64,000 nt of DNA from an uncultured Chloroflexota bacterium (GCA_937876225.1 CALFIC010000198.1:9814-73813); one strand, 5' to 3'. Shown: positions 36,383 through 45,992, counted from the stretch's first letter. The notes: generated by a model from the sequence alone, not told the origin. Translations and numbers: made by a program.

Positions 36383-36598
36383 ATAAAATCAACGAAGACG
36401 TATTGCGATGAAGTTGGATCACGGCGTGCGGTGGCATATTTGGCACAAATGTGGACTTTACGCCGTGATACATCTGATTCATACGCCGGATGCGTATGAG
36501 AGTCACAGGGACATGAAAGACGTAACACACGATTTGCGCGGTAACTTGCAAGTGGTGGATGCGGACGCATGTCAATTCAGAGTGTAGAAAGGTACCAG
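36383..36598 (+). promoter_or_regulatory. Promoter and structured leader of the alternative complex III operon
   Basis: TGATAAAAT at 36380-36388 looks like an extended -10 (TGA + TAAAAT). The following leader of about 200 nt holds two hairpins: a 10-bp stem ATCACGGCGT / ACGCCGTGAT with a 32-nt loop (36418-36427 and 36460-36469), and an 8-bp stem TCATACGC-CGGAT-GCGTATGA (36479-36499). No terminator or gene is in the region. The stems may control translation or mRNA stability of actA. Confidence 0.5.
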
Positions 36599-37270
36599 AT
36601 GGCTCAGGTATTTAATCGACGGACGAATAAGATCGTTCGGTTGAGTATCTTTGTTGGTATCCCGTTAGTACTAGCATTGCTGTCAACAGCATGGTGGTAC
36701 TACACGCGGTCCGACTGGATACGCGACGTGGGGCCTGCGAACGCCAAAGTACAACCCGGCGGTGGCTATAGTCACCAGCTCCATGTGGGTGGGCTCAAGT
36801 TGGATTGTCGCTACTGCCACACCGGCGTAGAGATTTCGAGTTCAGCCAACATCCCTCCCATCGAGACCTGTATGGGTTGTCACTCGCAAGTATTGACCAA
36901 AAGTGCCAAGCTCGAATTCATCCGTAACAGTTATGCCAAGGATGTCGCCGTGCAATGGAACAAGGTTCATGACGTGCCCAAGTTTGTCTATTTCAATCAC
37001 AGCATCCACGTAGCCAAGGGTGTAGGTTGCTCGACGTGCCACGGCAATCTCGCCACCATGCCTGTTGTCTACAAGACGCAAGCGTTGTTTATGAGCTGGT
37101 GTCTGAATTGTCACCGCAACCCTGAGCAATTTTTGCGCCCCAAGTCCGAAATATTTAATCCGGCGTGGCAACCACCGGCGGATCAGATCGCCCAGGGGCT
37201 CATTTTGAAGCAACAATACAACATTCGTAGCAAGCTTCAATTGACCAACTGTTCGATTTGCCACCGATAG
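36599..37270 (+). CDS. actA: Alternative complex III subunit ActA, pentahaem cytochrome c
   Basis: This is a 223-residue protein with one N-terminal membrane anchor (about residues 19-40) and five CxxCH haem c motifs: CRYCH, CMGCH, CSTCH, CLNCH and CSICH. That count is the hallmark of ActA. The periplasmic domain receives electrons from the iron-sulfur subunit ActB and passes them towards the monohaem cytochrome. ATG 36599 is chosen because AAAGG lies upstream and the frame extension to 36569 lacks support. It opens the six-gene actABCDEF operon, with actB starting 17 nt after its stop. Confidence 0.92.
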   Translation: MAQVFNRRTNKIVRLSIFVGIPLVLALLSTAWWYYTRSDWIRDVGPANAKVQPGGGYSHQLHVGGLKLDCRYCHTGVEISSSANIPPIETCMGCHSQVLTKSAKLEFIRNSYAKDVAVQWNKVHDVPKFVYFNHSIHVAKGVGCSTCHGNLATMPVVYKTQALFMSWCLNCHRNPEQFLRPKSEIFNPAWQPPADQIAQGLILKQQYNIRSKLQLTNCSICHR

Positions 37271-37287
37271 AGCGAGACGAAGCACAA

Positions 37288-40224
37288 ATGAGCAAAGAAT
37301 CACTCGATACTCAGGGCACCAGCGGGCGTAGCTACTGGCGGAGCCTCGAGGAATTGTCCCAGACCGCAGAATTCCGGGCCCGACTCGATCGCGAGTTCCC
37401 CCGCGAAGCTGCCGAAATGCGCGACCCCGTAAGTCGCCGTTCGTTCCTCAAATTGATGGGTGCCTCGATGGCGCTGTCAAGCCTGGTCGGCTGTCAGTTT
37501 GCCCTCAAGCAACCCCAAGAAAAAATCGTCCCGTACGTGCGCCAACCCGAGCAAGTCATCCCGGGTCGCCCGCTCTACTTTGCCACCAGCATGGCCGTCC
37601 AAGGCTATGGCATCGGTTTGTTGGCCGAAAGCCACGAGGGTCGTCCGACCAAAGTCGACGGCAATCCTGACCATCCTGCCAGCCTCGGTTCGAGCGACGC
37701 TTGGATCCAAGCATCAGTATTGACGATGTACGATCCCGATCGTTCACAACAAATCCTCAACGCCGGTAAACCCGCCACTTGGGCTGATGCCAGTGCTGCA
37801 CTCGCCACTGCCGCCAAAGCTGCTGCGGACGGGTTGCGTATCATCAGTGAGCCCACCAGCTCACCCAGCATCGTAGCCGCCATTACCGGGTTGAGTGGCG
37901 CCAAATGGTACCAATACGATGCCTTGAGCAACGACAACGTTGCCAATGGCGCCCAGTTGGCATTTGACCGCGTCGTCAACACCATCTATGCCTTTGACAA
38001 AGCCAGTGTGGTCGTCGCCCTCGATAGCGACTTCACCCACGGCTCACCCACGTCAATCCGCTATAGCCGCGATTTTGCCAGCACCCGTCGCCTCGAAAGC
38101 GATACGCCCAGCATGAGTCGCTTGTATGTTGCCGAGCCCACCCCCAGCAACACCGGCACCATGGCCGACCATCGCTTGCCCGTCAAGGCTGGTGATATCG
38201 CCCCCATGGCTCAGGCCATCGCCGCCGCCCTTGGCGTCGCAGGCGTGACTGCTCCTACCTTGAGTGAATCAGTCACCAAGTGGGTCAATGTCGCTGTGGC
38301 AGACCTCAAAGCCGCCGCTGGCAAGTCGATTGTCATCGCCGGTGAATCACAACCCGCTGCCGTCCATGCCCTCGTGCATGCCATCAATGCCAGCTTGACC
38401 AATGTCGGCCAGACCGTCACCTATACCGAAGCAGTGATTAGTGGCCCGACTGGTGCCGCATCACTCAAAGCCTTGGTCGACGAAATCAACGCCGGTGCAG
38501 TCAAAATGCTGGTGATTGCTGACGCCAACATTGCCTACAATGCCCCCGCAGATATCAACGTTGCCGAAGCGCTCAAAAAAGTCCCCACTGTGGTACATTT
38601 GGGGCTCTACAACGACGAAACCGCTGCCTTGGCCAATTGGCACATCAACGGCGCACACTACCTCGAAAGCTGGGGCGACGTACGGGCTTTTGACGGCACC
38701 GTATCACTCCAACAACCCTTGATTGCTCCCCTCTACGACGGCAAAACCTTCCTCGAAGTGATTGCAGCGCTGGCAGGCAATGCCACTGCAACAGCCCACG
38801 AGTTGTTGACGACGTATTGGAAGTCCGTCCAAGGTACCAAGGACTATGCCTTTGACAAACAGTGGCAGATTTCCTTGCACGATGGGACTATCGCCCAAAC
38901 CGCTGCAGCCACCATCAATCTCACCGCCAAGGTAGGCGGCGAGATTCCTGCAAGTGGCACCGGCCTCGAGCTCATCTTCCGCCCTGACCCTTCACTCCGC
39001 GACGGTTCCGCCGCTAACAACGGCTGGCTCCAAGAAGTCCCCAAACCAATCACCAAGTTGGTCTGGGACAACACCGCGCAGATCAGCCCTGCTACCGCCA
39101 AAAAACTCGGCGTCAAAAACGAAGATGTCTTGGAATTGACCTACCAAGGGCGGAGCGTCAAAGCCCCAACCTATATCGTCACTGGTCAAGTCGATGACAC
39201 CATCGTGGTGCACCTCGGGTTCGGACGCACGCAGGCCGGCAAAGTAGGCACCAAGGTCGGCTTCAACGCCTACGCCTTGCGTGGCACGGAGACGATGTGG
39301 TTCGGCAACGGTGTCGAAGTCAAAAACACCGGCGTCAACTATACCCTCGCCAGCACCCAAGAGCACTTCACGCTCGAAGGGCGCGACGAAGATATCTACC
39401 ACATTACCACCCTTGCCAAGCTCATCGAAGAAAAAGCTGCAGGCAAAAAAGAGCCGAAGCGCGAAATCTTCTCGCTCTTCCCAGCCCACGACTATTCCAA
39501 GGGCTACCAATGGGGTATGTCAATCGACTTGAACGCCTGTAACGGCTGTAATGCCTGTGTCGTCGCCTGTCAAGCCGAAAACAACATCCCAGTGGTCGGC
39601 AAAGACCAAATTTGGCGCGGTCGCGAAATGCAGTGGATTCGTATCGATACCTACTTCGCTGGCGATCCGACCAACCCCTCAATCTACCAAGAGCCCGTTG
39701 CCTGTATGCAATGTGAAAATGCGCCGTGCGAAATCGTCTGCCCAGTGGCTGCCACCGTCCACGACGAAGAAGGTATCAACAACATGGTGTACAACCGCTG
39801 TGTGGGTACCAAGTACTGCTCAAATAACTGCCCATACAAGGTCCGCCGGTTCAACTTCTTCCAATATGCCGACGAAGAAACACCTTCACTCAAGCTCCAA
39901 CGCAACCCAGACGTCACCGTTCGGGTGCGTGGTGTGATGGAAAAGTGCAACTACTGCTTGCAACGCATCAACGAAGCCCGCATCGACGCCGACCGCGAAG
40001 ATCGCGAAATCAAAGATGGCGAAGTCATCACCGCTTGTCAGCAGGCCTGCCCTTCACAGGCGATTGTCTTCGGCAACATCAACGACAAGTCATCACGCGT
40101 TGCCAAACTCAAAGAGCTCGATACCAAGTTCAGCATGCTTGATTCACTCAACACCAAGCCACGCACCAGCTACATGACGAAGCTGACGAACCCAAATATC
40201 GAACTCAGCGGAAAAATGGAGTAG
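37288..40224 (+). CDS. actB: Alternative complex III subunit ActB, fused molybdopterin-like and iron-sulfur protein
   Basis: This is a 978-residue fusion. A twin-arginine-type motif SRRSFLKLMGASMALSSLVGC lies about 45-65 residues in, then a molybdopterin-oxidoreductase-like domain that in this complex lacks molybdenum. The last 280 residues are a ferredoxin domain with CNGCNACVVAC, CMQCENAPCEIVC, CVGTKYCSNNC and CNYC...CQQACP, enough for four clusters, as in the known ActB with three 4Fe-4S and one 3Fe-4S. It lies on the periplasmic face and transfers electrons from quinol to ActA. ATG 37288 is chosen over the in-frame TTG at 37258, which overlaps actA. Confidence 0.94.
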   Translation: MSKESLDTQGTSGRSYWRSLEELSQTAEFRARLDREFPREAAEMRDPVSRRSFLKLMGASMALSSLVGCQFALKQPQEKIVPYVRQPEQVIPGRPLYFATSMAVQGYGIGLLAESHEGRPTKVDGNPDHPASLGSSDAWIQASVLTMYDPDRSQQILNAGKPATWADASAALATAAKAAADGLRIISEPTSSPSIVAAITGLSGAKWYQYDALSNDNVANGAQLAFDRVVNTIYAFDKASVVVALDSDFTHGSPTSIRYSRDFASTRRLESDTPSMSRLYVAEPTPSNTGTMADHRLPVKAGDIAPMAQAIAAALGVAGVTAPTLSESVTKWVNVAVADLKAAAGKSIVIAGESQPAAVHALVHAINASLTNVGQTVTYTEAVISGPTGAASLKALVDEINAGAVKMLVIADANIAYNAPADINVAEALKKVPTVVHLGLYNDETAALANWHINGAHYLESWGDVRAFDGTVSLQQPLIAPLYDGKTFLEVIAALAGNATATAHELLTTYWKSVQGTKDYAFDKQWQISLHDGTIAQTAAATINLTAKVGGEIPASGTGLELIFRPDPSLRDGSAANNGWLQEVPKPITKLVWDNTAQISPATAKKLGVKNEDVLELTYQGRSVKAPTYIVTGQVDDTIVVHLGFGRTQAGKVGTKVGFNAYALRGTETMWFGNGVEVKNTGVNYTLASTQEHFTLEGRDEDIYHITTLAKLIEEKAAGKKEPKREIFSLFPAHDYSKGYQWGMSIDLNACNGCNACVVACQAENNIPVVGKDQIWRGREMQWIRIDTYFAGDPTNPSIYQEPVACMQCENAPCEIVCPVAATVHDEEGINNMVYNRCVGTKYCSNNCPYKVRRFNFFQYADEETPSLKLQRNPDVTVRVRGVMEKCNYCLQRINEARIDADREDREIKDGEVITACQQACPSQAIVFGNINDKSSRVAKLKELDTKFSMLDSLNTKPRTSYMTKLTNPNIELSGKME

Positions 40225-40227
40225 CAG

Positions 40228-41646
40228 ATGCAAACATCGCAACCGCTTAAACCACCCGTCGTTGAAACATATGACGAACTATTGGGACCAGGCGAGACCT
40301 ATTCGTCCGTAACGGCACGAATTGGCGACATCGTCCTCTACCCACTCCTCAAAACGCCATGGGGCTGGATTGGTGGCTTCATCGCCGCTGGTCTGTTACT
40401 CATGTTGTATCTGTACGCATTAGCCACACTCTTTACCGTCGGTATCGGTATTTGGGGTATCAACATCCCGATTGCGTGGGGTTTTGACATCATCAACTTT
40501 GTGTGGTGGATTGGTATTGGTCACGCCGGCACGTTGATTTCGGCCGTATTGTTGTTGTTCCGCCAAGACTGGCGTACCTCCATCAATCGTGCCGCCGAAG
40601 CGATGACGATTTTTGCAGTGGCATGTGCAGGTATCTACCCGCTGATCCACACCGGTCGTCCGTGGTTGGACTATTGGTTCTTGCCCTACCCCAACACTAT
40701 GGGCATGTGGCCACAGTTCCGTAGCCCACTCGAATGGGACGTATTCGCCATTTCCACCTATGCCACGGTATCGGTGTTGTTTTGGTTCATCGGGCTCATT
40801 CCTGACTTAGCCACCTTGCGTGACCGCGCCCAACACCCCATCGCCAAGATTTTCTATGGGTTGTTGTCGTTGGGCTGGCGTGGAGCTGCCAAGCACTGGC
40901 AGCGCTACGAAAAGGCCTCGCTGATTTTGGCAGGTCTGTCGACGCCGTTGGTATTGTCGGTACACTCAATCATCTCGTTCGACTTCGCCGTGGCACAGCT
41001 ACCAGGCTGGCACGTCACCGTCTTCCCACCATACTTCGTAGCCGGCGCCGTCTATTGTGGTTTCGCCATGGTAATTGTGTTGATGATCCCCATCCGTCGC
41101 TGGTTTGGGCTCCACAGCTTGATTACAATGCGGCACTTCGATGTGATGAGCAAGGTCATGTTGGCATCGGGGTTGATTGTGACCTACGGTTACTTCGGCG
41201 AAATCTTCTATTCTTGGTATTCGGGCAGCATTTATGAGTACTTCTTGATTGTCAACCGTACGACGGGTCCATGGGCATGGTCGTATTGGGCGCTGATTAT
41301 TTTCAACGTACTCATTCCACAAGTGTTGTGGTTCAAGCGCTTCCGTACGAATTTGCCAGTACTCTTCTTTGTGTCGATGTGTATCAACGTCGGTATGTGG
41401 TTTGAGCGCTGGGTCATCATCGTACTAAGCTTGACCCGCGACTTTTTGCCCACTTCATGGGGTACATATACGCCGACATTCTACGACTGGGCCACGTATA
41501 TTGGTTCATTCGGGTTGTTCTTTATTCTCTTCTTCTTGTTCATCCGTTTGTTGCCCATGGTTGCGATTTTCGAAGTTCGCGACTTGGTACACAAGACCGC
41601 CCACAAGGCACACGACAAAGAAGACCATGGACACGCTGGTGCGTAA
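40228..41646 (+). CDS. actC: Alternative complex III subunit ActC, NrfD-like quinone-binding protein
   Basis: This is a 472-residue polytopic membrane protein of the NrfD/PsrC type with about ten hydrophobic segments. It begins with a cytoplasmic tail before the first segment near residue 45 and ends in a His-rich tail (KAHDKEDHGHAGA). ActC provides the quinol-oxidation site and possibly a proton path. The gene follows actB after 3 nt and precedes actD by 46 nt. It is related to ActF (42942-44168) but longer. Confidence 0.93.
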   Translation: MQTSQPLKPPVVETYDELLGPGETYSSVTARIGDIVLYPLLKTPWGWIGGFIAAGLLLMLYLYALATLFTVGIGIWGINIPIAWGFDIINFVWWIGIGHAGTLISAVLLLFRQDWRTSINRAAEAMTIFAVACAGIYPLIHTGRPWLDYWFLPYPNTMGMWPQFRSPLEWDVFAISTYATVSVLFWFIGLIPDLATLRDRAQHPIAKIFYGLLSLGWRGAAKHWQRYEKASLILAGLSTPLVLSVHSIISFDFAVAQLPGWHVTVFPPYFVAGAVYCGFAMVIVLMIPIRRWFGLHSLITMRHFDVMSKVMLASGLIVTYGYFGEIFYSWYSGSIYEYFLIVNRTTGPWAWSYWALIIFNVLIPQVLWFKRFRTNLPVLFFVSMCINVGMWFERWVIIVLSLTRDFLPTSWGTYTPTFYDWATYIGSFGLFFILFFLFIRLLPMVAIFEVRDLVHKTAHKAHDKEDHGHAGA

Positions 41647-41692
41647 CGGTGCAGTGATGTTCCCATCACTCAACGGTCAATGAGAGGTTTGC

Positions 41693-42265
41693 ATGTTCAA
41701 ACGCAAGTCAAACGCAGCAGAAGCCGCATCCACCGCACCAGCCACCTATGGCATTATGGCGGAGTTTAGCGGCACCGATGAAATCATCGCTGCAGCAGAA
41801 TCAGTACGCGCCGCGGGTTATACCCTGGTCGAAGCGTACACCCACATCCCCGTACATGGGCTCGACGACGCCCTCGGACACAAACCGACGCGCTTGCCTT
41901 GGCTGGTACTCGCCGGTGGCATCACCGGAGCCAGCGGGTTGTTTGGGTTCATGTGTTGGGTCAATCTCGTCGATTACCCATTAAATATCGGCGGGCGTCC
42001 GTTGTTCAGCTGGCCGGCATTTGTGCCAATCACATTCGAAGGTATGGTGCTCTTTTCGGCATTTGCTGCCGTATTTGGGCTGATCTTGATTTGTGGTTTA
42101 CCGTTGCCATACCACCCCGTTTTCAATGCGCCTGGCTTTGAACGGGCATCAGTAAGTGGCTTCTTTTTGTGTATTGAAGCCAAAGATCCGCAATACGATG
42201 CGGCCAAAGCATCCAGCTTCCTCACGAAGCTCGGCGCCACGGCAGTGCACGAGTTCAGTGAGTGA
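41693..42265 (+). CDS. actD: Alternative complex III subunit ActD (DUF3341)
   Basis: This is a 190-residue protein with a soluble N-terminal region of about 65 residues and two hydrophobic segments in the middle (roughly 65-85 and 110-135), ending in a soluble C-terminal domain with HEFSE. The match to DUF3341 and the position between actC and actE identify it. ActD is a peripheral/membrane subunit of the complex without cofactors. ATG 41693 has a GAGAGG ribosome-binding site. The next gene starts 7 nt after its stop. Confidence 0.9.
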   Translation: MFKRKSNAAEAASTAPATYGIMAEFSGTDEIIAAAESVRAAGYTLVEAYTHIPVHGLDDALGHKPTRLPWLVLAGGITGASGLFGFMCWVNLVDYPLNIGGRPLFSWPAFVPITFEGMVLFSAFAAVFGLILICGLPLPYHPVFNAPGFERASVSGFFLCIEAKDPQYDAAKASSFLTKLGATAVHEFSE

Positions 42266-42272
42266 GAAGCAT

Positions 42273-42887
42273 ATGCAACTATCAATGACTTCACTCCGAC
42301 GCATCGTGGCCCGCGTCATTATGCTTGGGTTGTTCGGTTTGGCGATTTCGGCTTGTCACCTCGACATGTACGACCAACCCAAATACACCCCACTGGCAGC
42401 TAGTGACTTCTTCAAAGACGGTGCGTCAGCACGGCGCTTGGTCGACGGCACGGTATCACGTACCGGCCTCAAAATCGACGAGCGCACTACTGGCCATGTC
42501 GGCGGTGATCCTGCTGGCGAATATGTCACCACCAACCCGATTTCGATTAACGAAGGGGTGTTGGCCCGTGGCCAAGAACGCTACAAGATTTACTGCTCGA
42601 TGTGTCATGGTGTCAATGGTGACGGAAAAGGTATCGTGGCAGGACCGTATTCGCAAGGCCCATTGAAGCTCAAGCCACCAGCGTTGTTTTATGTAAATCA
42701 ACTAAGTGCTGAGCTCCAAAAAGCTCCCGACGGCTACTACTTCAATATCATCTCCCACGGCAAGCAAAATGCCCAGGGTGACTACACCATGTTCCAGTAT
42801 GCATCGCGCATCCAAAACGTCGACGACCGCTGGGCCATCATCGCCTACATCCGCGAGATGCAAAAGAACCCACCAGCGCAAAAGTAA
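42273..42887 (+). CDS. actE: Alternative complex III subunit ActE, monohaem cytochrome c lipoprotein
   Basis: This is a 204-residue lipoprotein cytochrome. The signal peptide ends with lipobox LAISAC, and a single haem motif CSMCHG lies about 110 residues in. A Met ligand is likely among the later MFQYASRI residues. It accepts electrons from ActA and passes them to the soluble carrier or the terminal oxidase. ATG 42273 lies 7 nt after the actD stop; an overlapping upstream extension to 42156 within actD is not supported. An 11-bp hairpin (42896-42922) separates it from actF. Confidence 0.92.
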   Translation: MQLSMTSLRRIVARVIMLGLFGLAISACHLDMYDQPKYTPLAASDFFKDGASARRLVDGTVSRTGLKIDERTTGHVGGDPAGEYVTTNPISINEGVLARGQERYKIYCSMCHGVNGDGKGIVAGPYSQGPLKLKPPALFYVNQLSAELQKAPDGYYFNIISHGKQNAQGDYTMFQYASRIQNVDDRWAIIAYIREMQKNPPAQK

Positions 42888-42895
42888 GTGAGAGT

Positions 42896-42922
42896 GCCCG
42901 GCGTAGCGCGCCTACGCCGGGC
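42896..42922 (+). other. Perfect 11-bp hairpin between actE and actF
   Basis: GCCCGGCGTAG and CTACGCCGGGC are separated by a 5-nt loop CGCGC, 8 nt past the actE stop. There is no U-run, so it is unlikely to be a strong terminator. It may stabilise the upstream mRNA or tune the level of actF relative to the other subunits. Confidence 0.6.
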
Positions 42923-42941
42923 CTTCGGTAAGGACATAACC

Positions 42942-44168
42942 GTGGCAGAACAGACTGACAACATGCACCAAACCCTGAACGCTCTTCAGCGGCGTGCAAC
43001 CATCGTCGGCGGCGCCGCCCTCGCACTTACGGTCGTGGGGATTGCGGTAAGCTCGACCAGCCAGGTATTGCAATCATACCTGTTTGCGTTCCTTTTCTTC
43101 TTTGGGGTATCTGCAGGCAGCATGTTTTTGTTGACCTTGCAGCACATCACAAGTGGCGTCTGGGGTTTGATGATCCGCCGCTTCACTGAAGCCAGCACGC
43201 TGGTGCTTCCGTGGATGGGGCTCTTCTTCTTGCCCATCGCTGCTGGCGTCGGGATTTTGTACGCGTGGACCAACCCCGCAGTTATTGCCGAAGAAGCATC
43301 TGTGGCGGCCAAAGTCCCCTACCTCAATATTCCCTTCTTTCTTGCCCGTACAGTATTCTATTTTGTGGCGTGGATTTTGTTGATTCGTCGCTTGCGCCGC
43401 CAATCAATTGCCCAAGACAACGCTCCTAAGTCCGAATCTGTATCGTGGCGCGACAAATTGGCCGTCACTAGTGGCCCTGCACTCGCCGCACACATCATGT
43501 TGTGGACGTTTGCTGCCACCGACTGGGGCATGTCACTCGAGCCAGCCTGGTCGTCGTCGATGTATCCTGTGGGCTGGATGGTCGGCCAAGTCCTGACCAA
43601 CTTTGCCATCTGGATTATCGTGTTGTGGTTGTTCACCCGCAACAACTTCCTCGGCTACGAAATCCCCGTCGACCGCTTGCACGACTTGGGTAAATTCACC
43701 TTTGCCTTTACCGTACTCTGGACGTACCTCAACTTCTCACAGTACCTCATCATTTGGTCAGGTAACGTGCCAGAATTGACCCCGTGGTACTACGTCCGGA
43801 GCAATGGTGGGTGGGAATATGTGTCGATTGCCTTAATCATTGGGCACTTCTTCTTGCCATTCTTCTTATTGATGTCACGCCACACCAAACGCAACTTTGG
43901 TGTCGTTGCGCGGATTGCAATGTGGATTGTCGGTATTGAAGTCGTATATGTATTCTGGTTAATCAACCCAGCCTTCCATCACGACGCCATCCAGATGCAC
44001 TGGACGCACGTCACCGCATTTGTGGGCGTTGGTGGCTTGTGGATTAGCCTGTTCTTGCGCTACCTCAAGCAATTGCCAATTTTGCCACCCAACGATCACC
44101 GCATTCCCGAGCTCGAAGCACAGCTCAATGATCATGGGCATGGCCATAAGGCACCTGCCAGCCACTAA
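42942..44168 (+). CDS. actF: Alternative complex III subunit ActF, second NrfD-like membrane protein
   Basis: This is a 408-residue membrane protein with about ten hydrophobic segments, distantly related to ActC. The N-terminal segment after MHQTLNALQRR begins near residue 20 and the protein ends in a His-rich cytoplasmic tail, HGHGHKAP. In the complex ActF is the second membrane subunit and may form a proton path. GTG 42942 is used because AAGGAC lies 6 nt upstream; the frame is open to 42888 but that start lies before the hairpin. It ends the act operon, with a terminator at 44187-44223. Confidence 0.9.
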   Translation: MAEQTDNMHQTLNALQRRATIVGGAALALTVVGIAVSSTSQVLQSYLFAFLFFFGVSAGSMFLLTLQHITSGVWGLMIRRFTEASTLVLPWMGLFFLPIAAGVGILYAWTNPAVIAEEASVAAKVPYLNIPFFLARTVFYFVAWILLIRRLRRQSIAQDNAPKSESVSWRDKLAVTSGPALAAHIMLWTFAATDWGMSLEPAWSSSMYPVGWMVGQVLTNFAIWIIVLWLFTRNNFLGYEIPVDRLHDLGKFTFAFTVLWTYLNFSQYLIIWSGNVPELTPWYYVRSNGGWEYVSIALIIGHFFLPFFLLMSRHTKRNFGVVARIAMWIVGIEVVYVFWLINPAFHHDAIQMHWTHVTAFVGVGGLWISLFLRYLKQLPILPPNDHRIPELEAQLNDHGHGHKAPASH

Positions 44169-44186
44169 TCTCGCAGGCAAGCTTCT

Positions 44187-44223
44187 CCCCTCATCACGGC
44201 CATGCCATGGTGAGGGGATTTTT
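44187..44223 (+). terminator. Terminator of the act operon
   Basis: CCCCTCA and TGAGGGG form the base of a stem-loop with partial pairing inside, followed by ATTTTTGTG. It begins 19 nt after the actF stop. Confidence 0.7.
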
Positions 44224-44804
44224 GTGTGTGAATCCTTATGTGTTGCTCATCTGCGCTTCATCAAGAACTGCGATGATGTACACATACCGATGAGCGAACA
44301 ACTCATCTCCCCAGCGCCGAGGCCCCAACTTCCTCATACATCCCCTATCTTCCCCTAACCCCTCCAAGCCAAACGGCGACAACTTGGAGGGGTATCCTCT
44401 TGCCTAAATGAAGCATGAAACATAAAGTAGAGACGCATGGTGATTGACGTATGAAATACCCAAATTAACATCGCAAACCAGATAAATAGTCCGACAAAAT
44501 TTTGGTCTTTTCTTTGCAAAGATGTCTGAAAAATTATCTATGCTGTAAATTTTTTACACTATACAATACGTGTTTTTGTAGTTTTATCATAAAACTACGC
44601 AATATATACACAACTTTTACTTCTTTCCTATACCTGCTCAAAAGCACTTGCGTAGTACAGAGAAGTTGCTACACTTGGCGTATCCCAATTGGAAGTAGCC
44701 ATTTTGCTACCGCACTAATGCAACCTAGGGCATTAGCCGTCGGTTACGGAATTCGCCAAATTTGCACTACAGACAATGTAGTCATTGCAGTGAGAGGGAT
44801 CGAC
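44224..44804 (+). promoter_or_regulatory. Long intergenic region with hairpin, promoter and structured leader
   Basis: No gene is supported in this roughly 580-nt stretch. It contains a 10-bp inverted repeat CCCCTCCAAG / CTTGGAGGGG with a 14-nt loop (44359-44392). A promoter follows, TTGCGT (44648-44653), 16 nt, TACACT (44670-44675). The leader of about 120 nt has three short hairpins: GTAGC-n6-GCTAC (44695-44710), CTAATGC-n8-GCATTAG (44715-44736) and CTACA-n5-TGTAG (44767-44781), just before the GTG start of the next gene. The rest is AT-rich. Confidence 0.55.
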
Positions 44805-45992
44805 GTGAATTATCTGTATCTGCTTTTTGCCGTAGCACATCTCGCCATTGGAGGCTTGGTTGTTCAAGCTGCCAGCAAGCAAAAAAGCTTGGGGTTGTGG
44901 TTACTCGCACTCGTCAGCCTCGGTTTAGCATATGACAATGCTATTCTCGGCATTGGTGCCATGATGGGCGCTGGCGATAGCTTGTTGCAACTCAATATTA
45001 TGCGCTTCGCCATGCATGCCGTCGCAACACCGTTGATGATGATCGCTGGGCTTACCTTGGCACGCAATGCCAGTGTGAACTGGACATGGCGCCGGAGCAT
45101 GACGATTTTGGTATATGTGACGACACTTAGCTGTATTGCGTATGGTATCAACGAATACCTGACTGGTGCAGCCTTCAAAATAGCTGATTCGGGTGTGTTG
45201 CGCTATGTGCTGGCCGAATCACATGGGCCTCCGTTAGGTGCAATCACCACGATGACATTCTTGATTGCCTTTGGTATCGCCCTCTACATCCAAGAACGCT
45301 CGTGGTGGTTGTTGGCCGGGGCCTTGACGATGTTTGCCAGCGCCACCTTCCAGTTGGGCATCATCGAAAACATCGGTGAAGTGTTGCTGATGGTCAGCTT
45401 CCTCGCCACTGCCCAAAAGTTCACCTACATCAACCGCGCGGGCTACTTGGCAGCCGTCGCCGCCATGAATCCCGAAGACCGCGCAGCCCAAGCAGAAGCC
45501 CAACGTGGTCGCAAACGCAAATCAGCCATCTGGAATCGCGGCTTGGCCTGGGTAATATTTGTGTCATTGACTGTCGACACGATTGCCTACTACGGCAGCA
45601 ATCTAAATGACAAAGCGAACTATGCTGCCGCCAAATTGGCACAGAGTGGTGCCTATGTCACGCATTTATATGCCAGCAACATCTACTTGATGCTCTTCTT
45701 TGTGCATGCCGTGGCCAGCTTGTACTTCTATGGCGTCCCACGCTTACGTGCCAACATCCGCGCCATCCACGTCTATATCGGCTACGGTGTGTTTATCTTC
45801 ACCATGGTGAGTCAGTCGGTCATCGGCATGGAACCATTGCATATGATTACCTACGTCATCAATTGGGCCTTTATTGCCGCCCATATTGTGCTGAGCTTCC
45901 GGTTTATGTTGCAACGAGTACGACGTGCCAATGTCGACCCCATGCTTGAATTGACGGTTAGCCCCCACTTGCGAGAACCCATCACCAAGTAA
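44805..45992 (+). CDS. Unknown polytopic membrane protein downstream of act operon, 395 aa
   Basis: I do not recognise this family. It is a 395-residue protein with about eleven hydrophobic segments, mostly short loops, and one longer cytoplasmic-looking loop RAAQAEAQRGRKRKSA near residue 230. The second half has THLYASNIYLMLFFVHAVASL and IHVYIGYGVF, with a His in each that could be haem b or metal ligands, but no known motif is met. GTG 44805 is preceded by GAGAGGGA. The frame is open upstream to 44502, but the promoter and leader hairpins lie inside that extension, so it is not used. Its position suggests, but does not prove, a link with respiration. Confidence 0.7.
   Translation: MNYLYLLFAVAHLAIGGLVVQAASKQKSLGLWLLALVSLGLAYDNAILGIGAMMGAGDSLLQLNIMRFAMHAVATPLMMIAGLTLARNASVNWTWRRSMTILVYVTTLSCIAYGINEYLTGAAFKIADSGVLRYVLAESHGPPLGAITTMTFLIAFGIALYIQERSWWLLAGALTMFASATFQLGIIENIGEVLLMVSFLATAQKFTYINRAGYLAAVAAMNPEDRAAQAEAQRGRKRKSAIWNRGLAWVIFVSLTVDTIAYYGSNLNDKANYAAAKLAQSGAYVTHLYASNIYLMLFFVHAVASLYFYGVPRLRANIRAIHVYIGYGVFIFTMVSQSVIGMEPLHMITYVINWAFIAAHIVLSFRFMLQRVRRANVDPMLELTVSPHLREPITK

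Noticed and set aside
40224..40228. Possible fusion of ActB and ActC
   Set aside because: A clear TAG stop and new ATG separate the genes.
44502..44804. Upstream in-frame extension of the membrane-protein gene
   Set aside because: It has no ribosome-binding site, reads through AT-rich DNA, and contains the promoter and hairpins at 44648-44781.
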